From CALDTK01 sp963837005 (lineage in GTDB: Bacteria; Bacteroidota; Bacteroidia; Chitinophagales; Saprospiraceae), in assembly GCA_963837005.1 (NCBI GenBank), contig CAWIMC010000013.1, positions 372,001 to 436,000 of the forward strand: DNA of 64,000 nt, in the 5' to 3' direction. Each line of letters begins with the position of its first letter. Positions within the stretch are counted from its first letter, which is position 1. The position numbers and the translations under genes are program-made. Of this stretch, positions 17,201 through 26,100 are shown piece after piece. Below the pieces are notes generated by a model. The model saw nothing but the letters and a program-made list of their open reading frames with translations. It searched no databases and had not been told where the DNA came from.

Positions 17201-18029
17201 TAAAGGCGGTATGCGGGCGCATCGGCTTGTGGTACTGCACCATCTTGTACACCGTACCCGCGTTGTCGTTGAGGTCCTTGGTGAGCCAGGTGAGTTGGTT
17301 CCCGCTTACCGAAATCTCGGAGTTGAGGGTGTAGGTGCGGATGAGGTTGCGCCCCCAAGTCATGGCGTAGTAGCTGTCGGCTGTCGGGGTGTCGAAGAGT
17401 TGGTGGATCGTCGCGTCGGCCTCGTGGTTGCCCCGCGCCGGGACGATCGGCGTGACGCGCCCGTCGGCGGCGATGGTAAGTTGCCAGTCGTCGAACCACT
17501 CCCGCCACTCTAGGTCGACGTCGGCGTCGATCATGTCGCCCCCGAAGAAAACTGCGTGGGGCTTGAGCTTCGCGACGAGCCGGTTGGCGTTGCGTCGCAC
17601 GCCGCGGTTGTTGCGCGAGTCGCCCCCGGCGATGAAGGAGAGCCGTGCGTTGTCCGCCGGCGCGGTCCTGAACCAGAATCGCCGGCTGGCCCCCTCGCTG
17701 TCGCCGACCACGAAGTAGTAGACCGTATTGGGGACGAGGCCTTTGAGCCGCACGAAGCGGTTGTCCATCCCGCGGTACCGTGTCGCGTTGTCGGGGGCGC
17801 GGCGGTTGGCATAGGCGGCAAGGTTGGTGCCGCGGTCGACGACATCGTAGTACACCTGTGCATTCGCGCCGGACAACTGGTTCCAGGCCACCGTCGCGGT
17901 CGTCTTTGGGTCGCTGGTAAGGACGAGACGATACTTGTCCGTCGTGCCGAACGCCCGCGTCGTACACAGCAGCAGCAGTACCGCCACGACGAGCAGGCTA
18001 GGTAGGCTCGGTGTGTAGGGTGAGGGCAT
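14283..18029 (-). CDS. Secreted metallophosphoesterase with three Cys-rich/beta repeats and T9SS type A sorting domain
   Basis: 1,248 aa. A signal peptide (SLLVVAVLLLLCTTRAFG) is followed by a purple-acid-phosphatase-type N-terminal fibronectin domain and a calcineurin-like core with GGDSRNNRG, GGDMID, GNHEAD and a late DSH as metal ligands. Then come three repeats, each a 30-residue Cys/Asp-rich linker (pattern AGTxCDDxN...DGxCxC) plus a beta domain of about 170 residues (pattern SDDAEE...VGIRF...ITRAYLQF). The C-terminus has an FN3-like segment and a T9SS sorting domain (LSPNPASGWFRV to the final LVVQ), so it is exported and surface-anchored or released. The start overlaps the preceding membrane-protein gene by 32 nt. 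Confidence 0.88.
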   Translation of the reverse strand: MPSPYTPSLPSLLVVAVLLLLCTTRAFGTTDKYRLVLTSDPKTTATVAWNQLSGANAQVYYDVVDRGTNLAAYANRRAPDNATRYRGMDNRFVRLKGLVPNTVYYFVVGDSEGASRRFWFRTAPADNARLSFIAGGDSRNNRGVRRNANRLVAKLKPHAVFFGGDMIDADVDLEWREWFDDWQLTIAADGRVTPIVPARGNHEADATIHQLFDTPTADSYYAMTWGRNLIRTYTLNSEISVSGNQLTWLTKDLNDNAGTVYKMVQYHKPMRPHTAFKVEGNTQYNAWARLFYDRGVRLVVDCDSHVTKTTYAVRPSAEPGNDEGFVRDPTRGTVYTGEGCWGAPLTPADDNKSWTRASGSFNQFKLLFVGADRMELRTIRVDNAAEVAEGSNTNPFALPAGLDVWSPPTGAVVEILPAGQSNVQCKAAGTGCDDDNANTRLDEEDGKCVCVGVPGRAIRFDATIATGSDDAEERLRDGLVMLNGSALELIRDPRADVGDQLVGLRFTNVSIPRGAAVYRAYLQFQTQEATSVITDLTIHGELTANSPTFTATSGNVNGRGRTAASTPWPDIPTWATVGGAGLPQRTPYLTEVVTEILAQADWTSGNAMTFMISGSGSRVAAAFEGAGAARLVILYNTDCLPAGTPCDDGNTATKADTQDGNCNCAGVPLTATELTAAVAASSDDAEELVSTGAVKLASTDLELVRDTGQQVVGIRIADLDIPTGATIYRAYLQFTVDETNDEPTDLVIRGERSPDSPIFTAAAGNVSRRTPTTAAVAWDAVPAWSTVGEDGLDQRSPDLTAILSEIVDQDGWDSGNAVTFLIRGGAGKRVAESWDGGTAPRLKIFFESPCPRAGTACDDGNPTTSFDTEDGACGCAGLLASGTQTYRVAMSSDDASEAVISGATNVTDERLTFGTSASGGDQAVGIRFRNVNLPSAAVITRAYLQFVADGDDSGATDLRIWGEAVDDARRYFSTTRNVGGRLRTRKAVSWTAIPAWTAGDQTLAQRTPNLSGVLAEIISRPGWEQSGALSFVITGSGRRVAASFDKTGSKSAARLVIEYRLCGARVSPADFASFDVRSEGEGVRLDWRTATESNADSFIVERATSAQVWTTVTSLVATGNSAVAIDYTAVDSDPLRGLSYYRVAGVGATGAISYTETKSIRREVSSTSLGNKPALDALTLSPNPASGWFRVTGVTGLTAVKIFDARGVAVRTSGKEALVSTLGLPAGVYLVEVALKDGVTGRRQLVVQ

Positions 18030-18915
18030 GTTGCGGTTCGGTTTGGGAGGTCGCCGTCAGGCGGGATCGAGACCAGAGGAGAGCACACAGCGGCAGGAGG
18101 CCGTGCGGAAGTCGGTAGACGGTTTCGTACAGCGCTTGGTGGAGGGAGGCTACAGGGAAGTCTCCGTCCCACCCCGCGACGATGCGGGCCAGGGCCGTGA
18201 GACCGCCCCATACCACCGCGTAGCCGAGTGCGTACCGGTAAGTATACGGCAAGAGGAGCGCGAAGGCTACGACCCAGTCGAGCAGGCCCGCCCACCACAG
18301 CAGACGGACGGCGACATCCTCGGTGACGCCGAGTATCCCGATCGTCATGTCAATGAAGTGACCCGGCACCGCATAAAACCCGATGGCGTACAAGCCGTGC
18401 GCCGCAAACGTCACCGCGATCAGCGCCCGTGCACCCCACGTGAGTCGGGCGAGGGTCCACCCACGCAGCACACCAATCAGCAAGAACGGGGACCCGATCT
18501 GTATGGCGAACTCGAAGAATTGTGCCCACTGCCCGAACCGATCCTTCATTACCAAAGCCGCGTGCGCCGCGAGCAGTACCCCACCCGCGACGAGCAGCAC
18601 CTCCGTGAGCCGCGACGCTCGGTAAGGAGCCACCAGCGCTGCGATCCCCGCCGTCACATACACCCCAGCCAGCAACTCTGCCGCCGTCTGCATCCCTGCC
18701 GCGACATCGGTGTCGCTGGCGTACGCCCCCCACGTCATGCCAAGAACTCGCTCAACGAAGCCTGTCATGAGCCGCTCATCCCAGAGCAAAACTTCGAGTG
18801 GGGCACCGAAAAATACGTATTGATACCCCCGCCCGAGCAGTACGAGGCCCACCAGGACGGACAGCAAGAAAAGGTGCTCGCGCCTCTGCGCGAAAGGACG
18901 CTGATTCAAGGTCAA
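17998..18915 (-). CDS. Polytopic membrane protein of unknown function, 305 aa
   Basis: About eight hydrophobic segments are visible (for example LFLLSVLVGLVLLGRGYQYVF, LTEVLLVAGGVLLAAHAALV and VVAFALLLPYTYRYALGYAV). There is no signal peptide and no catalytic motif I recognise. The best start is TTG at 18915 or 18909, as no ATG fits, and a TACTTTTAC promoter-like element lies just upstream on the minus strand. Its 3' end overlaps the phosphoesterase start by 32 nt, so the two are likely co-expressed. Function not assigned. Confidence 0.75.
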   Translation of the reverse strand: MTLNQRPFAQRREHLFLLSVLVGLVLLGRGYQYVFFGAPLEVLLWDERLMTGFVERVLGMTWGAYASDTDVAAGMQTAAELLAGVYVTAGIAALVAPYRASRLTEVLLVAGGVLLAAHAALVMKDRFGQWAQFFEFAIQIGSPFLLIGVLRGWTLARLTWGARALIAVTFAAHGLYAIGFYAVPGHFIDMTIGILGVTEDVAVRLLWWAGLLDWVVAFALLLPYTYRYALGYAVVWGGLTALARIVAGWDGDFPVASLHQALYETVYRLPHGLLPLCALLWSRSRLTATSQTEPQHALTLHTEPT

Positions 18916-18989
18916 GGGCGTAAAAGTAGCAAGGCGACCTCGAGCAACTCGACGTCGTAGTTTGGGTCATCGGGACAGTAACCGCTTAG

Positions 18990-19874
18990 CTATTCAATGA
19001 TCCGCCTGCGACGGTAGCGCCGCAGGAGCCAGATCACGAGCGCGACACCGATCCACAGCGGCCAAAACGCCACCGCGATCAGCAGAACCTCGACTACGCC
19101 CTCCGCTCCGGCCGTAAAATTGTCCCACAGCCTCCCGAAGAAGCCTCGCCCCGCCACCGCCGACGGGCGCTCGCCATGCAAGGTGAGGTCCAGCGTCGCG
19201 TACTTCGCCTGGCGGTCGATCGACTTGAGCCGCGCCTCGAAGGACTCGATGTCACTGGTGACGCGGGCAAACTCTCGCTCGACCTCGATGACGTCACTCA
19301 CCACGTCGGCTTTCGCGAGCAGCTCCCCTAGCCGTTCGGCCAAGGCCCGCTGAGTTGCGAGTCGCGCGGCCACGTCGACATACTGGGTGGTGGCATCCAC
19401 GACGGCTACGCTGCGCTGCTCGACGCGCTCGGCGAGCCCCGTCGCGACGCTCATCATCGTATCGAGGCGATCGGAGGGCACCCGCAGGCTCATCGTGAGG
19501 TAGCGACCCTCGTAGTCGTTGCTCTCTTCCGCAGCGACGTAGCCCCCGAGGGCGTCGAGGGTTTTGGCGACAGCCGCAGCAGCCACGGCCACGTCGTCCA
19601 CCTGCAGGGAGAGGCGGGCCGTCCGAAGGAGTTTGCGCTCGACACCAGGCGGTGGGGGAGCATCGGCCCCGTTGTTGGCGCGGAGTTCGGACTCCTGGTA
19701 GTCTTCCACCTCCATCGCCGACTCGGAAGCGGCACTGTAGTCGGACTCACCGTAGTCGTAGCCTTCGCTACCGTTGCTACAGTTGGCGAAGGCTACAGAA
19801 AATAGCAAGAACAGAACTACGACCTGATACTTCCAACATAATAAGCTCGCACAACTCCTCCTTTCGTTATCCAT
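18990..19874 (-). CDS. DUF4349 domain lipoprotein
   Basis: 294 aa. An N-terminal hydrophobic stretch ends in a lipobox-like FANC, followed by an acidic, Ser-rich spacer. The DUF4349 core is clear: ARLSLQVDDVAVAAAAVAK, VPSDRLDTMMSVA and a coiled-coil RLGELLAKADVVSDVIEVER. It ends with a C-terminal transmembrane helix (FWPLWIGVALVIWLL) and a basic tail. DUF4349 proteins are envelope proteins of unknown role. It sits alone, with intergenic DNA on both sides. Confidence 0.85.
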   Translation of the reverse strand: MDNERRSCASLLCWKYQVVVLFLLFSVAFANCSNGSEGYDYGESDYSAASESAMEVEDYQESELRANNGADAPPPPGVERKLLRTARLSLQVDDVAVAAAAVAKTLDALGGYVAAEESNDYEGRYLTMSLRVPSDRLDTMMSVATGLAERVEQRSVAVVDATTQYVDVAARLATQRALAERLGELLAKADVVSDVIEVEREFARVTSDIESFEARLKSIDRQAKYATLDLTLHGERPSAVAGRGFFGRLWDNFTAGAEGVVEVLLIAVAFWPLWIGVALVIWLLRRYRRRRIIE

Positions 19875-20091
19875 ACGCTAAAGATGCACGAGGGATTGGG
19901 TTTGGCGCAAGCCAATACGATCCCTTGCGGTCGTCGATATCCGCTGAGCCAGCGAAGCCGTACTCGGCGCTCGGGTGCAGGCGAGAGTGGCTGTTTGGCA
20001 CGGAGGTTCTGGTAAAGAGGTCGATGACCCAAAGGTCATGTTAGATTTTCCGGGCTTCCGCCAAAACCCGCCCCTGGTGTAGCTTGCTGGC

Positions 20092-21096
20092 ATGTTGTAC
20101 TCCCGCATTTGTACCCGCTTTGGTTTGGGTGGCCTCGCCACCATCATACTCCTGTCGACGGGCTGCGACTCCGCCGAGCGCCTCGTACAAGTCGCCGAAG
20201 AGCCGCCGCTCGCGCCGACGCTCACCGTCACCGACCTCGGGGCCACCTACAGAAGAGATTCTACCCGCACCCCCGACGCGCTCTTCTTCGACAGCGCCAA
20301 CAAGGGCGGCAGCACGAGCATCCGCGCCGAGGATGCCCTGCACCTCGACTGGAAGACCTCCGGGTACTACCAGCGCAACCGCGAACTCGGGCAGGTCTTT
20401 AACGTACCCGCTGGCGAGGACGTAACGCTTGACGCGCTCGTCCTGCGGACCGGCAACAGCGCTACGGCCGTGCTCGCCGGTACGGCTGGGGCACCGCTGT
20501 TTATTCAGTTTTTCGAGGTGAGCGGCACGCCGCGCATCAACGACAACGGCACGCCCGTCGGCACGGACGCCACGCACGGCTTTACCACCAACCACCGCGC
20601 CGACGACTACATCGACGGGGTTACCTACCGCCCGCTTTTGGTCGCCGAGGGCGGCACCTTCCCCGACATTGCCGCCACCACCAAGACCGGCGGTGAGCCG
20701 GGCCACCTGCGCTACCTACGCTTCGACCTCGGTGGCGCGGCCGAACTCACGCTCGAGGGCGGCAGACGCTACGCCTTCGTTGTTGGTTTTGCGGAAGAGG
20801 GACAGGAATTCGGCTTCACGCTCGGCAACGACAATTTAGCCGCCGAAGGTGCGGCCCCCGTCTTGCGGACCGATGCCAGCGGGCGGGCCTGGTGGGGCCT
20901 GCGGCGCGAGGGCGCGGGCGGCATCCCGACACAGATCCCCGGCGAGTCACCGCCCCTGGACACCGCACTAGATGCAAGCCTAAAGCGGGAGTCCCGCTTC
21001 GCACCCGGCTACCGCACGGAGCTGATGCCGACCACGAATGGCTTCCCTGATGTGGATACGTATCGGGTCGTGGAGTTTTACGTGGAGGTCAAGTAG
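20092..21096 (+). CDS. Putative lipoprotein, 334 aa, unknown family
   Basis: The signal sequence ends in a lipobox (IILLSTGC), so it should be lipidated. The mature part is predicted mostly beta and rich in Thr, Gly and aromatic residues, with motifs such as LGQVFNVPAGEDVTLDALVL and YAFVVGFAEEGQEFGFTLG. These resemble the choice-of-anchor or carbohydrate-binding beta-sandwiches found in glycan-related surface proteins, but I cannot name a family. A TAGCTTGC promoter-like element ends 4 nt before the ATG, and a one-mismatch copy of the dispersed motif lies at 20056-20067. It is convergent with the GNAT gene. Confidence 0.75.
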   Translation: MLYSRICTRFGLGGLATIILLSTGCDSAERLVQVAEEPPLAPTLTVTDLGATYRRDSTRTPDALFFDSANKGGSTSIRAEDALHLDWKTSGYYQRNRELGQVFNVPAGEDVTLDALVLRTGNSATAVLAGTAGAPLFIQFFEVSGTPRINDNGTPVGTDATHGFTTNHRADDYIDGVTYRPLLVAEGGTFPDIAATTKTGGEPGHLRYLRFDLGGAAELTLEGGRRYAFVVGFAEEGQEFGFTLGNDNLAAEGAAPVLRTDASGRAWWGLRREGAGGIPTQIPGESPPLDTALDASLKRESRFAPGYRTELMPTTNGFPDVDTYRVVEFYVEVK

Positions 21097-21099
21097 GGT

Positions 21100-21759
21100 C
21101 TAGACCACCTTCTCCATCACCGACAACTCGAAGTCTTGCGTGCCCAGCGTAAACACGACATCCTCCACCTTCCGGTAGCCGAGCTTCGGGTAGAAGTCCT
21201 GCGCGGCGCGCTCTGCGGTGAGGGTCGTGAGCCAGATAGCGCGGGCGTGGCGAGTTTTGGCGAAAGCCTCCACCTCCTGCAACAGACGCCTGCCGAGGTG
21301 GTGTCCCTGTGCCTGCCGACGGACGTAGATGCGCTGGAGGTGCCTACCGCCGGGAGCCTGGCCCTCGCGCGCCTCCGAACTGAGTTTGGCGTATCCCCAC
21401 AACTTGCCGAGGGCGTCTTCGGCGACCCACCAGGCATTGTCGGACTTGACGATGCTGGCGGCAATCTTGTCGAGCGCGAAGGAGGTCGTGAGGTAGGGCA
21501 CGAGGTTGCGGCCGAGGTCGCGCTGGTACTTGCGATAGGTGCCGACGAAGGTTTGGCGGGCGAGGAGTGCCAACTCGGGCGCATCTGTCGGGCGGGCGCG
21601 ACGGACGGTGACGGGCACCCGAACGCTCGGGTAGTCGGTCACGGCCTCGAACTCGTAGGGGCAGTGCAGGCAGGCGTTGCCACAGCAGTAGCCGCGGGCA
21701 TGGTGCGCGGCCTCCGTCATCACGAAGAGGCCACCGGGCGTGAAGTAGTGGTCGTTCAA
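21100..21759 (-). CDS. DUF5522-GNAT N-acetyltransferase fusion
   Basis: 219 aa. The first 40 residues are a DUF5522 Cys-rich module (FTPGGLFVMTEAAHHARGY, then CCGNACLHCPYEF). From about residue 50 a GNAT acetyltransferase follows, with motif A QRIYVRRQAQGHHLGRRLL binding acetyl-CoA. The start is TTG at 21759, whose TG forms part of the TGA stop of the upstream PEBP gene, so translation is coupled. The substrate is unknown. An exact copy of the dispersed motif encodes AFAKT at 21254-21265. Confidence 0.85.
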   Translation of the reverse strand: MNDHYFTPGGLFVMTEAAHHARGYCCGNACLHCPYEFEAVTDYPSVRVPVTVRRARPTDAPELALLARQTFVGTYRKYQRDLGRNLVPYLTTSFALDKIAASIVKSDNAWWVAEDALGKLWGYAKLSSEAREGQAPGGRHLQRIYVRRQAQGHHLGRRLLQEVEAFAKTRHARAIWLTTLTAERAAQDFYPKLGYRKVEDVVFTLGTQDFELSVMEKVV

Positions 21760-22352
21760 GAGGCGGCGTAGGTACCGATGAGTTCGCCGTAGCCGAGCAC
21801 GTGGTTCTGCATCGCGGCCATCAATTCCTCCTTGGTGCCCTTGTCGAGCGTGAGGCAGGGCGTGTCCAGCGCATATACGCGAAAGTAGTAGCGGTGCGTC
21901 CCGACGGGCGGAGCCGGAGCAATGAAGTCACGCTCGCCGTTGGAGTTTTCGCCGACGCAGGCACCGAGGTCTTCGAACTCGCCGGTGCTAAAGGCGGCCG
22001 GGATGGCGTCGACGTGGGCGGGGAGATTGTAGACGACCCAGTGGTTGAGGGTGGCCAGCGGCACGGCGGGCGTAGGCACGTCGTAGTCGGTGAGCGTGAG
22101 GGCGACGGACAAAGTACCGGCGGGGAGCTGGGCCCAGGCGAGGGGTGGTGCGGTGGCGTCACCGTCGGCGGTGTGGACGGGAGGGATGGGTCCATCGTGC
22201 CGGAAGGCCCGGGAGGTGAGCCGGACGGTGCGGGGGAGCTTCGCGTGGTAGACATCTTCCTCCTTGCGGCCGGCGCGTACGTACAGGACGCGGCTCGCGA
22301 GGGCTCCGGGGAGGGCCACCGCGGCGAAGGCGGCGATGCGGGTCCAGTTCAT
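21756..22352 (-). CDS. YbhB/YbcL-family PEBP (Raf kinase inhibitor-like) protein
   Basis: The start is ATG 22352 (MNWTRIAAFAAVALPGALAS), giving an N-terminal membrane anchor or signal. PEBP hallmarks are RLTSRAFRHDGPIPPVHT, the DYDVP ligand-binding segment, NHWVVYNLP and GTHRYYFRVYALD. This is the full-length bacterial PEBP fold; the ligand is unknown and many homologues are periplasmic. It overlaps the downstream DUF5522-GNAT gene. No enzyme activity should be assumed. Confidence 0.9.
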   Translation of the reverse strand: MNWTRIAAFAAVALPGALASRVLYVRAGRKEEDVYHAKLPRTVRLTSRAFRHDGPIPPVHTADGDATAPPLAWAQLPAGTLSVALTLTDYDVPTPAVPLATLNHWVVYNLPAHVDAIPAAFSTGEFEDLGACVGENSNGERDFIAPAPPVGTHRYYFRVYALDTPCLTLDKGTKEELMAAMQNHVLGYGELIGTYAAS

Positions 22353-22492
22353 AGAAAGGGGGCTTGGGGACTTTTTTTGAGGGCGCTTTGCGGAGGCCTG
22401 ACCGCAGCGGCCTTCCTGCAAAGGTCGTCGAACCGCTTTGGCTCGAGTCCGCGGAAAGGTAAATATGCTGAGGCGGCAGGTACTCCGTTCTC

Positions 22493-22500
22493 CATCTTTG
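22493..22500 (+). promoter_or_regulatory. CATCTTTG promoter-like element
   Basis: A TAnnTTTG-like octamer ending 4 nt before ATG 22505; it fits the start-proximal promoter pattern of this window. Confidence 0.35.
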
Positions 22501-22504
22501 CCCC

Positions 22505-23020
22505 ATGGCTCGTCCCTCCGCTTCTGCCGTTACGGCTCGCATCCTGCACCGTTACCTGGGCTTCTTCTTGCTCGGCATCATGGCGATGTACGCGATTACG
22601 GGTATCGTGCTCGTCTTTCGCAATACCGACACCTTCAAGCAGACGACGGCTTACGCCAAAACCGTCGCGCCCAATCTCGATGCCGAGGCTTTGGGCAAAG
22701 CCCTCGACATCCGCAAGCTCGAGGTAGAGCGGACCGAGGCGGGCGTGGCCTACTTTAAGCAGGGCACCTACAACGTGACCACGGGTGAGGCGGCTTACGC
22801 CAAAACAGAGCTCCCGGTGATTCTCGACAAGTTTACCAAGCTCCACAAGGCCACCACCGACTCGCCGCTGTACTGGCTGAATATTTTCTTTGGGGCGGCC
22901 TTACTGTTCTTCGTAATCAGTGCAGTGTGGATGTACCTGCCCGGGGGGCCGATCTTGAAAAAAGGGCTGTGGTTTTCGGCGGCGGGCATGGCGGTGGTGC
23001 TGGTGATGCTTTATGTTTAA
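22505..23020 (+). CDS. PepSY-like membrane protein
   Basis: 171 aa. An N-terminal helix (YLGFFLLGIMAMYAITGIVLVF) is followed by a soluble loop of about 75 residues and two C-terminal helices (LNIFFGAALLFFVISAVWMYL, GMAVVLVMLYV). The HRYLG...G.... start and layout match short PepSY-associated transmembrane proteins. Such proteins often serve iron or redox functions, but this one has no partner nearby. Two one-mismatch copies of the dispersed motif fall within it (22651, 22795). Confidence 0.75.
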   Translation: MARPSASAVTARILHRYLGFFLLGIMAMYAITGIVLVFRNTDTFKQTTAYAKTVAPNLDAEALGKALDIRKLEVERTEAGVAYFKQGTYNVTTGEAAYAKTELPVILDKFTKLHKATTDSPLYWLNIFFGAALLFFVISAVWMYLPGGPILKKGLWFSAAGMAVVLVMLYV

Positions 23021-23064
23021 GTCGATTGTTGAATTTTGAGGGCTGAAGGGTTGAATGCGCTGCC

Positions 23065-23125
23065 GCGTAGGCCGGGCCGGGGAGGCTCCCGCGCTTCCGC
23101 GCGGTGCCCTTGGCCCGGCCTACGC
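23065..23125. terminator. GC-rich nested hairpin between convergent genes
   Basis: The 14-bp perfect arms GCGTAGGCCGGGCC (23065-23078) and its complement (23112-23125) enclose two smaller hairpins (GGGAGGCTCCC and GCGCTTCCGCGC). It lies between the PepSY-like gene end and the end of the convergent PPC protein, so a bidirectional terminator or REP-like element is likely. There is no T-tract. Confidence 0.6.
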
Positions 23126-23163
23126 AGCCGCGCATCTGAAGATTTTGCCATCATCCCCTCACC

Positions 23164-26100
23164 TCAACGCCTAACCACCAGGCTAAGCGTAGCCGCCTCG
23201 CCTCGAGCACTTACCACTTGCACCTGGTAGGTGCCGGTGGGCAGGATGCTGAGGTCGAGGGGCGACACACTGCCTTCGAGCAGATCCAGTTGCGCTGTGT
23301 GCATCCGCCGCCCGAGGGCGTCGAACACATTCACCGTAGCCCCCAACATCTCCTCCGTCGAGCGCAGCGACACTTCCCCTGTCGTACTCGGATTCGGGAA
23401 AAGCGTCAACGCAGACGCAATGTGCGCGGGGTATTCGATCCCTACCGTCCCATTACGCACCGTCAGCTCGGCCTGCGGCGCCTTCGCCTCTCTGTTGCCA
23501 GACGAGTCCTGCGCCGTGACGTAGAAAGAGTAGACGATGTCCTTGTTGAGGATGATCTCTGCCGTGCCGCCGCGGGGCAGCGGGTAGCTCGCCATCGACC
23601 ACTCCTCACCCGCGCGGCGCGCGTGGAGGTAGACGTCCTCGACGCCACTGCCCACGTCACTGCCGGTGTAGGTGATCGCGACGGTGCTGTCGTTGACCGT
23701 CGTGGCCGTTGGCGCGAGGCGCGAGACGGGTGCCGTCTCGTCGACCACGTTGCTCCAGGTGTTGGTCGCGATGGGGGCGTTTTCGTCAAAGTAAATCAGG
23801 GCCTGTGCCCCGAGGCTGTCGTTGGTCTTCACCGTCGGCAATAGGTACGTCGTAAAGTACACGCCGCCGTCGCCCTCGGGCGCGGTCTTGTTCGGCGGCA
23901 GGAAGCCAGCGTCGACATCTTGTGTCAGATCCTTGGTGACGGGGTCGAGCGACGTGAACTGCCAGTCGAAGCGGCCACTGGTCGTGTCGAGTTTTGCGGA
24001 AACGCGTACGATCAGGTTTTGCGCCGGACGCAGATCTATGTCCTGAAAAAACTCGGTACGCTCGCCCTCCATCTTGTAGGTCTTGCCCCCGAAGTTGACG
24101 TCGCCTAACGTGGTCCGAGAAAGGTCGAACAGCTGCGGGTCGAGCATCGTCGTCACGCGCACGATCTGCGCGGCGGCCTGGGCGGTGTCGACATTCTCGA
24201 AAGTGATGTTGTAGCCGAGGGCCTCCTCGCGCCGCACATATTGCTTCGCGCCGACGCCGGCGTTGCCGTAGATGGCATTTGGGTCGAAGGACGTAAGCGA
24301 GGTGACGGGCTTGCGCTTTATTTCCTTAGGTTCGGTAGAGCAGGTCGCCGACGGGTCCTCGCCGAAGACATCGTCCTTGAGTTCGTCCTTGGCGAGGTTG
24401 AGGCCCTTACTGGTGGCGATCTTCTTGGCGGCATCGAGTATGGCCTGGCGCTCGGCCTCGGTAGCGAATTCGCCCAGGCCGTCGAGCTCACGTTGGAGGT
24501 CGGCGAGTTTCTGGAGTTCTTTCGCGCGGGCCTTCTTGAGTCTACCCTTCCCGGTCTTGGCTAGGAGGTTCTCGGTCTTCCCGATGTGCTTGGCGGTCCG
24601 GGCCATCTGCTCACGTCCGCGCTTGGCGGCAGCGGCGTTGCTGTCGAAGTTTTTGCCGGCCGGAAGCTTCGAGCCCGCAAACTCGAAGGTGGCATCCGTG
24701 ATCCACTTCTGGTAGGCCTCCTTGTCGGCGGTGTTGGTGCCGTACCACGCGTCGACCACCTCCGCCGAGGCGGCCTGCGTGAAGATGTCCCAGTAGCCGA
24801 TCACTTTGCCGAGGGTCTTGAAGGCCGGTACGGGCGTGAGGGCAAGTACCGCCGTGAGGTCGAGGACGTTCTGCTTAAACTCGTCGGTCTGCTTGCCGTT
24901 AAGGGGGTTGTTGCGGAAGGTCTCCGGCCAGGCATACGTGACGATCTGCAGGTCCTGACTCACCGGGCTACGCACCTTAAAGTGGATTGCCTGCTTGCTT
25001 TCGGCTAGGACAAGCGGGAGGTAAAGCAGGTAGAGTTCACCACTCAGCGGCTGTTCGTAGAGGGTGTCAATATCGATGGCACGCCGCGGGCCGTAGGCAG
25101 CATCGAGGGCGTCCATGTCTACCGAGACGGTGTCCACGTTCGGGTCGAACTCACCGCCGAAGTACTCCTCGTCGAAGTCCGCGCGGTTGAACTCGAGCCG
25201 GTCCCAGTCGGCCCCCTTTATCGTGAAGGTGCCCGTGCGGCGCCGCATGTAGTCCCCGAGGTCGGTCTCGACGCCTTTCGGCAAAACCACGCCCACCACT
25301 ACGCCATTGGCGACGCGCCCGCGGTCGTTGGAGATCTCGAGTTTGAAATCCGTCCAGCGGTTGGTGCGGATGCGGCTCGGCCCGACGGCCTCCACCTGGA
25401 TGTCGAATCCGGCGCGCCCCTGGCGGATCTCAAAACCGCGCGGGAAATTGTAGGTCTGCCCCGAGGCGAGTTTTACCGAAAGGTCATACACCCCGACCTC
25501 GGCCTCGTCGAACTGGAAGAAGGCCGTGAGCTCGGTCGTCGCCGGAGACACGCGCTGGATGGGCCGCAGTACGAGTCCCCCCTTAGTGAGCGTCACCTCG
25601 GTGGTCGCCGAGAGCCCGGCGCCAAATATGCGCAGGTCGAAGCGGCCGTAGGGCTCGGCCATCTCGGCGCCCTTCGGCGCGTACGACTCGATACCGTCGA
25701 CGGCAACCCTGAGCGTCCGCTCTGCCACCAGCCGGCAGGCCGTGTTCTCGGCCCGGAGCTTCACGTCATACGCGCCGATGGCGAAGGTGTGGGTCGGGAG
25801 CCGCATCGCGCTCGTAGTCCCATCCCCGAAGGTCCAGGTGAGCTTGTCTGCTTTCAATTCGTTCGCCGCGAAGGCGAAGTCGTTGCCGTAACGCGCGAAC
25901 TCGATGCGGGCATCCGGCTGGGCGCTCTCCTCCTGGAAGGAGATTTTATAGGCGATACAGCCGTTCGCGTTAATGCGAAGGGACAGCGCACCGGCCGGCA
26001 GGCAATTCGCATTGAGCACCCGGCGTCCGTAGCCGAGTGGCAAGTTGGCAAGGCCCTCGAGAAAAACTTGGTTGCCGACCGCATCGTAGATGTATACCCC

